64,000 bases of DNA from NCBI RefSeq assembly GCF_003634935.1, contig NZ_RBXO01000001.1, positions 1,699,501 to 1,763,500 on the forward strand. Direction: 5' to 3'. A program made the translations under genes and the position numbers. The stretch comes from Saccharothrix australiensis (GTDB lineage: Bacteria > Actinomycetota > Actinomycetes > Mycobacteriales > Pseudonocardiaceae). The notes under the pieces are model-generated. The model had not been told where the DNA came from. It saw nothing but the letters and a program-made list of their open reading frames with translations, and did not search any database. Positions 58,559 to 64,000 of the stretch are shown here, in pieces. Each line of letters opens with the position of its first letter. Position 1 is the stretch's first letter.

Positions 58559-59392
58559 GTGTCCACCACGATCGTCACCGACTCCACGGCGTACCTGCCG
58601 AAGGGGTTCGCCGAGCGGTACGGCATCCAGGTCGTCCCGCTGCACGTCGCGGTGGACGGCCGGAGCAGGCTCGACGGCGTCGACTTCGGTCCGGCGGAGC
58701 TGGCGGCGGCGCTGGGTGGGCACCGCCGCGTCACCACGTCCAGACCGACGCCCGGCGAGCTGGCGGAGGTGTACCGGTCGGTGCTCGGGCGGGGCGCGGA
58801 GCGGATCGTGTCGGTGCACCTGTCCCGCGAGCTGTCCGGGACGTGGGAGGCGGCCCGGCTGGCGGCCGAGGAGGTCGATCCGACGCGCATCCGCGTGGTC
58901 GACTCGCGGGCGACCGGGATGGGGCTCGGGTTCGCGGTGCTGGCCGCGTGTGCGGCGGGCGACGACGCCGAGGAGGCCGCGAGCCGCGCGGCCGAGCGAA
59001 TCCGCATGTTCTTCTGCGTGGAGACCCTGGACCACCTGCGGCGGGGTGGGCGGATCGGTACGACGGCGGCCCTGGTGGGCACGGCGCTGGCGGTCAAGCC
59101 GCTGCTGCACGTGGACGACGGTCGGATCGTGCCCCTGGAGAAGGTCCGGACGACGAGCCGCGCGATCGGCCGCCTGGTCGACCTGGCCGCTTCGGCGGCG
59201 GGTTCCGGCCCGGTCGGTCTGGCGGTGCACCACCTGGCGGCTCCGGAGCGGGCGGCGGAGCTGGCGATGCTGCTGGACGAACGGGTCCCGGCCTCGTCCG
59301 GCTGCCTGATCTCCGAGGTCGGGGCCGTGATCGGCGCGCACACCGGCCCCGGCGTGCTGGGTGTCGTCGTCCTGCCCGGCGGGTACGAGTAG
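58559..59392 (+). CDS. DegV family fatty-acid-binding protein
   Basis: The 277-residue protein has the DegV fold motifs: IVTDSTAYLPKGFAERYGI, TTSRPTPGEL and SVHLSRELSGTWEAARLA with fatty-acid carboxylate contacts. The second domain has HLRRGGRIGTTAALVGTALAVKPLL. It binds a fatty acid for the FakA kinase in other bacteria; no FakA gene is here. It is conserved in order after octT in mycobacteria. It starts at GTG 58559, right after a TAGTCT hexamer. Confidence 0.92.
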   Translation: MSTTIVTDSTAYLPKGFAERYGIQVVPLHVAVDGRSRLDGVDFGPAELAAALGGHRRVTTSRPTPGELAEVYRSVLGRGAERIVSVHLSRELSGTWEAARLAAEEVDPTRIRVVDSRATGMGLGFAVLAACAAGDDAEEAASRAAERIRMFFCVETLDHLRRGGRIGTTAALVGTALAVKPLLHVDDGRIVPLEKVRTTSRAIGRLVDLAASAAGSGPVGLAVHHLAAPERAAELAMLLDERVPASSGCLISEVGAVIGAHTGPGVLGVVVLPGGYE

Positions 59393-59397
59393 CCGAG

Positions 59398-59425
59398 TTA
59401 TCCACAGCCCTGGACTTTGTCCACA
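59398..59425 (+). promoter_or_regulatory. pair of DnaA boxes upstream of comEA
   Basis: TTATCCACA (59398-59406) is an exact consensus DnaA box. TTGTCCACA (59417-59425) is the form preferred in Streptomyces and mycobacteria. Both are in the same orientation, 19 bases apart, between degV and comEA. They may serve in regulation of comEA-comEC by DnaA or in chromosomal DnaA titration. Confidence 0.6.
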
Positions 59426-59464
59426 GATCCAAAACCACCGCTGTGCCCCGCCCCGCCCCCTCCC

Positions 59465-59470
59465 TAATGT
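59465..59470 (+). promoter_or_regulatory. -10 element (leaderless type) for comEA
   Basis: TAATGT ends 7 nt before the ATG at 59478. Confidence 0.45.
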
Positions 59471-59477
59471 CGACCAC

Positions 59478-60206
59478 ATGTTCGACAACAACCCGGATCC
59501 CACATCAGCCCGACTCGACGCCCTGATCGCCAAGGCCAAGGGCAGGCACCGAGCCGAGGACGGCCCACTGGTCGTCTTCGCTTCCTCGGCCGGCGGAACC
59601 GATCCGCCCGGTCGGTTGCGCGGTCTCCTGGGCCGCCTGCCGCGCCGTCGGCTGTCCGTGCCACCGTCGATCCGCCGCCCGGCCGTCTACGCGGGGTTGC
59701 TGGCAGGCGTGGCGCTGGCTGTCGCGCTCAGCCTGTGGTGGCAACGTCCCGAGCCCGAGCCGCCACCCGCTCTCGCGGTCGCCGCGGCCGAGGTGACCAA
59801 GGTGCCCGAGCACGTGGTGGTCAACGTCGTGGGCGAGGTGCCCAAGCCCGGCCTGGTGACGGTCACCAGCGGTGCGCGCGTCGCCGAGGCGGTGCTGGCC
59901 GCGGGCGGTGCCCACCCCGACGCCGACCTCCGCGGCCTGAACCTCGCCCGGCGCGTCACCGACGGTGAGCAGATAGCCGTCGGCATTCCGGTCGAGAGCC
60001 AGGCTTCCCACCCGGCACCCGTCAGCCTCAACACCGCGACGAAGGAGCAATTGGACGAACTGCCCGGCATAGGGCCGGTGACCGCTCAACGAATTGTGGA
60101 ACGCCGCCTGAAACGCGGCCCGTTCACCGCCATCGAACAATTAGGTGAAATCGAAGGAATAGGAGACGCCAAGCTGGCCAAACTGAGCGCCCTCGTCCGC
60201 CTCTGA
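59478..60206 (+). CDS. comEA: ComEA-type DNA-binding protein (SLBB and helix-hairpin-helix)
   Basis: The 242-residue protein has a cytoplasmic N-terminal part and one membrane helix (AVYAGLLAGVALAVALSLWW, about 75-94). It then has an SLBB-like domain (VVVNVVGEVPKPGLVTV). The two-HhH DNA-binding module has LNTATKEQLDELPGIGPVTA and IEGIGDAKLAKL. In competent bacteria ComEA binds incoming DNA outside the membrane. Actinobacteria of this kind are not known to be naturally competent, so the real role may differ. DnaA boxes lie just upstream. The coding end is 202 bases before the comEC leader ORF. Confidence 0.93.
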   Translation: MFDNNPDPTSARLDALIAKAKGRHRAEDGPLVVFASSAGGTDPPGRLRGLLGRLPRRRLSVPPSIRRPAVYAGLLAGVALAVALSLWWQRPEPEPPPALAVAAAEVTKVPEHVVVNVVGEVPKPGLVTVTSGARVAEAVLAAGGAHPDADLRGLNLARRVTDGEQIAVGIPVESQASHPAPVSLNTATKEQLDELPGIGPVTAQRIVERRLKRGPFTAIEQLGEIEGIGDAKLAKLSALVRL

Positions 60207-60408
60207 CCCGTCTGTCCCACCCCGCCACCTTTCCGCCAGCCCAGAGTCACCGCACCCGCCACCTTGTCCCGACCCATCACGAGTCCCGACTACCACCGCC
60301 CTGCCCGACCCCAAGGCACGGCGGCACATCCCAACCGCCGCTCGCTCCACCCGATCGTCCGTCCACTGAAGATCAGTACCGCCTATCGGAGCAACCAGGA
60401 GGAAAACC

Positions 60409-60510
60409 ATGACACAGGCACTGCCGGCCGTGACTCGCTTGATCGTGCGGCGAGTCCATCACCACTCGAAGTGCGTCGATCACAGCCCTGACCGGCGAAC
60501 CGGGCCGTGA
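60409..60510 (+). CDS. 33-residue leader ORF coupled to comEC
   Basis: A canonical AGGAGG ribosome site (60397-60402) precedes an ATG at 60409. The ORF runs 33 codons to TGA (60508-60510), which overlaps the comEC GTG (60507-60509) by GTGA. Overlap and spacing suggest translational coupling. The peptide (MTQALPAVTRLIVRRVHHHS) has an unusual HHH. It could be a regulatory leader peptide or simply a device for initiating comEC, which has no ribosome site of its own. Confidence 0.6.
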   Translation: MTQALPAVTRLIVRRVHHHSKCVDHSPDRRTGP

Positions 60511-62801
60511 GCTCCCGCGCCTACCTCGTCCCCGCAGCGCTGGCGGTCTGGGCGACCGCGCTGGTCGGTCTGCTGTGGACCTGGTGGGCAGGTGCGGCGG
60601 TCGGCGTGGCCGCGGCTGGGATTGGCGGCGTGCTCCTGCGCCGTTGGCGGCCTGCCGCGGCGGCGATCGCCGTGGTCGGGCCGGTGGCGGCGTGCTGGAT
60701 CGGCGTGCAGTTGCACCAGTCGGCCCACCACCCGCTCCGCGCCGAAGCCGAGCGCGGTGGTCCGACCACATTGCGCCTGGCACTGTCCGACCGGCCGCGC
60801 GGCGTGCGCACGAGCGGGTTCGGCTCGCGGGCGAGTGGCGTCGACCTGGTCCTAGCCCAGGCTGCGCTTGAGGACGGTGGCCGGATCACGGTGCTGGCAC
60901 CGGCGAAGGAGTGGCGTGAGTTGCTGCCAGGGCAGGAGGTGCTGGCCCGTGGCACGTTGGCTCCCGCCAGACCGAGCGAACTCGCCGTCGCGTTGCTCCG
61001 CGTCCGAGGGCCTCCGCGCGAGGTGACACCGGCGCCCGTCTGGCAACGGGCCGCCGAGTCCTTGCGGGAGGGGCTGCGGGCGGCGAGCGGCACCCTCGAC
61101 CCCGAGCCGGCCGGTTTGCTGCCCGCGCTGGTGGTCGGCGACACGTCCGGTCTGTCGCCGCGGATGGTGGACGAGTTCCGCACCGCGGGATTGGCTCACC
61201 TGTTGGCGGTCAGCGGCGCGAACTTGGCGATCCTGTGCGGCGCGGTGCTGCTGTTGTTGCGGCTGCTCTGGCTCGGGCCGCGGGTTTGTGCAGCGGGCGC
61301 GATGGCCGCGCTGGTCGGGTTCGTGGTCCTGGCCGGCCCGGAGCCGAGTGTCCTGCGGGCGGCGGTGATGGGTGCCATAGCCCTGCTCGCCCTGGTGCTG
61401 GGACGGGAACGGTCGGCGTTGCCGGCGCTCGCTGCCGGTGTGGTCGTGCTGGTGCTGTACGACCCGGAGTTGGCGGTCGACCCCGGGTTCGGGTTGTCCG
61501 TCGCGGCCACGGCGGCGCTGGTACTGGTCGCGCCCCGCTGGGCGGCCTGGTTGCGCGACCGGGGCGTGCCGGTCGGGTTGGCGGAGGCGTTGGCGGTCCC
61601 CGCCGCGGCGCACGTCGCCACGGCTCCGCTGGTCGCCGGGATCTCCGGCCAGGTGAGCCTGGTGGCGGTGTTGGCGAACCTGCTCGTCGGGCCGCTCGTG
61701 GCGCCGGCGACCGTGCTCGGGGTGTTGGCGGCCGTCATCGCCCCGGTCCACCTGGGTGCCGCTCGGGTGGTCGCGGAGGTGGCCGGTCCGGCGGCGGACT
61801 GGTTGATCGTCGTCGGACGGCACGCGGCGGCGGTGCCGGGTGCGGCCGTGTCCTGGCCCGAGGGCTGGCTGGGCGGGGCGTTGCTGGCCGGTGCGGTGGT
61901 GCTCGCGTACGGCGTGTTCCGGCTGCGCCGGGTGCGGGTGCTGGTCGTGGCGGCGGTGGTCGGGGTTGTCGTGGTCCTGGCGCCGCTCAGCGTGGTCGTG
62001 CCTCGGTGGCCGGTGCCGGGCTGGGCCGTGGTGGCGTGCGATGTCGGGCAGGGCGACGCCGTGGTTCTCGCGACGGCGGAGCGCGACCGGGCCGTGCTGG
62101 TCGACACGGGGCCCGATCCGGTGCCGTTGCTGGCTTGCCTGCGGCGGTTGGGGGTGCGTCGCATCCCGTTGGTGGTGCTGAGTCACTTGCACGCCGATCA
62201 CATCGGCGGGTTGGCGGCGGTCCTCGCGGAGCGGGGAGTCGGCGCGGTGGCCGTCGGGCCGTCACGGCAGCCCGAGTGGGCGTGGAAGGAGGTGCGTGCG
62301 CAAGCGAGCGCCGCCGGGGTCCAGGTGGTCGAGCTGGGTGTCGGGCAGCGGTTGAGCTGGCCGGGGCTGGAGCTGGATGTGCTGGGGCCGCGAGTAGTGC
62401 CGCGAGGGGAGGAGAACACCGCGGTCAATGACGCGTCGGTGGTACTGCGGGCGACGACCGCCGCTGGGCGGGTGTTGCTGACCGGTGACGTCGAGTTGGC
62501 TGGGCAGGCCGGGCTGCTCGGTGAGCACGTCGACCTGCGGGCCGAGGTGTTGAAGGTGCCGCATCACGGGTCGCGGTACTCGTCGCCCGCGTTCCTCGCG
62601 GCGGTGCGGCCACGGGTTGCGCTGGTCAGTGTCGGGGCGGGCAACCGCTACGGCCACCCCAGCGAGGTGCTGGTCGATGCCCTGGGGGGTCAGGGCGTGC
62701 TGGTGCTGCGCACTGATCGGGACGGCGACACCGCCGTCCTGCCCGGCCCGGAGGGGCCGCGGGTCGTCCGCCGGGGCGATCCGCTGAAGAAGAGCCGTTG
62801 A
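60507..62801 (+). CDS. comEC: ComEC/Rec2 competence-type membrane protein
   Basis: The 764-residue protein has the ComEC layout: helices near the N-terminus, an OB-like domain (about 90-170) and the competence membrane domain with LLAVSGANLAILCGAVLLLLR. The C-terminal metallo-beta-lactamase-like domain has SHLHADHIGGL and a conserved VPHHGSRYSS. It forms the channel for single-stranded DNA and may nick the entering strand. The GTG at 60507 is coupled to the leader ORF. The coding end lies in a 14-bp tandem repeat. Confidence 0.93.
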   Translation: MSSRAYLVPAALAVWATALVGLLWTWWAGAAVGVAAAGIGGVLLRRWRPAAAAIAVVGPVAACWIGVQLHQSAHHPLRAEAERGGPTTLRLALSDRPRGVRTSGFGSRASGVDLVLAQAALEDGGRITVLAPAKEWRELLPGQEVLARGTLAPARPSELAVALLRVRGPPREVTPAPVWQRAAESLREGLRAASGTLDPEPAGLLPALVVGDTSGLSPRMVDEFRTAGLAHLLAVSGANLAILCGAVLLLLRLLWLGPRVCAAGAMAALVGFVVLAGPEPSVLRAAVMGAIALLALVLGRERSALPALAAGVVVLVLYDPELAVDPGFGLSVAATAALVLVAPRWAAWLRDRGVPVGLAEALAVPAAAHVATAPLVAGISGQVSLVAVLANLLVGPLVAPATVLGVLAAVIAPVHLGAARVVAEVAGPAADWLIVVGRHAAAVPGAAVSWPEGWLGGALLAGAVVLAYGVFRLRRVRVLVVAAVVGVVVVLAPLSVVVPRWPVPGWAVVACDVGQGDAVVLATAERDRAVLVDTGPDPVPLLACLRRLGVRRIPLVVLSHLHADHIGGLAAVLAERGVGAVAVGPSRQPEWAWKEVRAQASAAGVQVVELGVGQRLSWPGLELDVLGPRVVPRGEENTAVNDASVVLRATTAAGRVLLTGDVELAGQAGLLGEHVDLRAEVLKVPHHGSRYSSPAFLAAVRPRVALVSVGAGNRYGHPSEVLVDALGGQGVLVLRTDRDGDTAVLPGPEGPRVVRRGDPLKKSR

Positions 62802-62814
62802 AGAAGAGCCGTTG
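62787..62814 (+). repeat. 14-bp tandem repeat at the comEC stop
   Basis: Two perfect copies of AAGAAGAGCCGTTG (62787-62800, 62801-62814) overlap the TGA at 62799-62801. A diverged copy follows to 62832. Confidence 0.85.
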
Positions 62815-62855
62815 AACGAAGAACAGCCGTTGAACACAACGAAAGGGAGCAAACC

Positions 62856-63308
62856 ATGAGCAACGACGACACGTGGGTCCGACTGCACACCGGCTGGGAG
62901 CCGCGTGAGCTGGGGTGGGCACTGTGGCAGCCCGGTTACGTCGCCCACCCCTGGCCGCGCGAGGAACTGCGGACCGGGTTCGCCTTCTACATCTGCCAGG
63001 AGATCCCGGCCGGTGGACGGGGCATCGTGGCGCGGGCGACGGTCACGAAACTCGTGCGCACCACGGAGGTGAAGTCGCCCGAGGATGCCTATCAGCGGAT
63101 CGCCGACACCTTGTTCGACGACGACCTCACCATCCCACCCGAGGATTGGCGGGCCAATCGGTACAACGGGCACAAGACGGCTTCGCCGTGGCCGCAACAG
63201 CTCACGGCGTGGCGGTCCGAGACCGAGGAAGTCGGCCCCTACGTGTTGCCGGAGCTGTCGTCGTTCCCGCGGAGCGGCTGGCTGCACACGTCCCGCATCG
63301 CGTTGTGA
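62856..63308 (+). CDS. hypothetical protein
   Basis: The 150-residue protein is rich in Trp and has no membrane helix or signal. It starts at ATG 62856 with AAAGGGAG upstream. Its sequence (RLHTGWEPRELGWALWQPGY, then SPEDAYQRIADTLFDDD) suggests a soluble folded protein; I could not place it in a family. It is the last gene before threonine synthase and may be co-transcribed with comEC, 54 bases upstream. Confidence 0.75.
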   Translation: MSNDDTWVRLHTGWEPRELGWALWQPGYVAHPWPREELRTGFAFYICQEIPAGGRGIVARATVTKLVRTTEVKSPEDAYQRIADTLFDDDLTIPPEDWRANRYNGHKTASPWPQQLTAWRSETEEVGPYVLPELSSFPRSGWLHTSRIAL

Positions 63309-63360
63309 TCGGCAGCCGCGCGTCGTGACCACCGTGGTGGGGTGGTCGGGTCCGGCCGGA

Positions 63361-63411
63361 AGACCGGCTCACCCGCCATGAGCCGAGCGGTCATGTCAGG
63401 TGAGCCGGTCT
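63361..63411. terminator. bidirectional terminator between the hypothetical gene and thrC
   Basis: Perfect 13-bp arms at 63361-63373 and 63399-63411 flank a 25-nt loop. The two genes converge here. Confidence 0.7.
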
Positions 63412-63443
63412 GTCCGGGTCGGTGCTGAAGGGAGGTCGGGCGG

Positions 63444-64000
63444 TCAGTCCTTGAGGGCGTTCAGCACGGCCTCGGCGGACGGCGGGACGTTGGCGCGCGG
63501 GCCGATGCGGTCGCCGAGGGCGTCGAGGGTCTTGAGGCCGTCGCCGGTGATCAGCAGCACGGTCTCGGCGTCGGGGTCGAGCTGACCGGTCTCGATGAGC
63601 TTCTTCGCCGTCGCCACGGTGACGCCGCCGGCGGTCTCGGCGAAGATGCCCTCGGTGCGGGCGAGCAGGCGGATGCCCTCCACGACCTCTTCGTCGGTGA
63701 CGTCCTCGATCGCGCCACCGGTCCGGCGGACGGCGTCGAGCACGTAGGGGCCGTCGGCGGGGGCGCCGATCGCCAGCGACCGGGCGATCGTGTCCGGGCG
63801 GACGGGGGAGATCACGTCGTGGCCTGCCTTGAACGCCGCCGCCACCGGTGAGCAGCCGGTGGCCTGCGCGCCGAACACCTTGTACGGGGTGGCGTCGACC
63901 AGGCCGAGCTGACCGAACTCGCGGAACGCCTTGTCGACCTTGGTGAGCTGCGAGCCGGACGCGATGGGCACCACGATCTGGTCGGGCAGTCGCCAGCCCA
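63444..64000 (-). CDS. thrC: threonine synthase, C-terminal part (gene runs off the window)
   Basis: The frame is open from the right edge to a TGA at 63444-63446. At the edge it encodes RLPDQIVVPIASGSQLTKVD. It includes GAQATGCSPVAAAF and AIGAPADGPYVLDAV, the PLP-binding Gly-rich loop region, and ETAGGVTVATAKKLI near the end. This matches the C-terminal two-fifths of threonine synthase, which converts phosphohomoserine to threonine. The N-terminus with the PLP lysine lies beyond base 64000. Confidence 0.9.
   Translation of the reverse strand, partial: GWRLPDQIVVPIASGSQLTKVDKAFREFGQLGLVDATPYKVFGAQATGCSPVAAAFKAGHDVISPVRPDTIARSLAIGAPADGPYVLDAVRRTGGAIEDVTDEEVVEGIRLLARTEGIFAETAGGVTVATAKKLIETGQLDPDAETVLLITGDGLKTLDALGDRIGPRANVPPSAEAVLNALKD

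Noticed and set aside
59398..59425. The DnaA boxes as the chromosome origin
   Set aside because: Only two boxes are present and no dnaA, dnaN or gyrB genes are near.

Overview
The window is very GC-rich actinobacterial chromosome, with many GTG/TTG starts, ATGA/GTGA gene overlaps and TANNNT -10 elements. The gene orders clpP1-clpP2-clpX, valS-folC-DUF4233...ndk, rne-rplU-rpmA-obg-proB and nadD-rsfS-gpgP-octT-degV-comEA-comEC point to the Pseudonocardiales (Saccharothrix/Actinosynnema/Lentzea-like). The genus is an inference from gene content and order.

Region 1 (1-4.84 kb) is the integrase-side end of a pSAM2-type integrative and conjugative element: an FtsK/Tra-like DNA pump, a RepSA-like initiator, an excisionase and a tyrosine integrase, all closely spaced or overlapping. 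It sits in the 3' end of a tRNA-Gly(UCC) gene, and the integrase stop codon lies inside the tRNA. A tRNA-Pro(UGG) follows. Region 2 (5.1-13.3 kb) has a LysR regulator, a 1.5-kb gene-free stretch, trigger factor, clpP1, clpP2 and clpX, then two alpha/beta hydrolases. Region 3 (13.3-21.4 kb) looks like a formate/C1 or oxalate module: a class III CoA-transferase, FdhD, an OFA-type MFS carrier with a 35-residue small subunit, an FAD oxidoreductase, a lipoprotein and an FdhF/YdeP molybdoenzyme.

Region 4 (21.9-35.9 kb) starts with valS-folC-DUF4233 and ends with ndk. These genes normally lie close together; here about 9 kb of variable DNA separates them. It holds a DEDDh exonuclease bordered by a decayed second copy of the DUF4233 3' end, and a Tat-type phoD phosphatase pseudogene. 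phoD has an internal frameshifting deletion and is split by a 2.5-kb cassette on the opposite strand: YbaB-like protein, EspC-like T7SS substrate, 425-residue candidate T7SS toxin and a small candidate immunity gene. This cassette is the most interesting unit in the window. A secreted alpha-amylase, an orphan ribbon-helix-helix protein and a membrane protein follow.

Region 5 (36-48.8 kb) has a DoxX protein, a radical-SAM protein and DUF2344 partner (split by a secreted subtilase), RNase E/G with an IF2-N-like domain, L21, L27, Obg and ProB. Region 6 (48.9-54.4 kb) has an MHS transporter, a GNAT and a RecQ helicase with a phosphoribosyltransferase-like C-terminus on the minus strand, inserted between proB and proA. 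Region 7 (54.5-64 kb) has a P450-ferredoxin pair, then nadD-rsfS-gpgP-octT-degV as in mycobacterial methylglucose-lipopolysaccharide loci, then comEA and comEC (with paired DnaA boxes upstream of comEA and a coupled leader ORF before comEC), a hypothetical gene and the 3' part of threonine synthase.

At least eight genes (FAD oxidoreductase, valS, exonuclease, radical SAM, proA, nadD, degV, comEA) have a TANNNT hexamer ending 6-8 nt before the start codon, suggesting leaderless transcripts.
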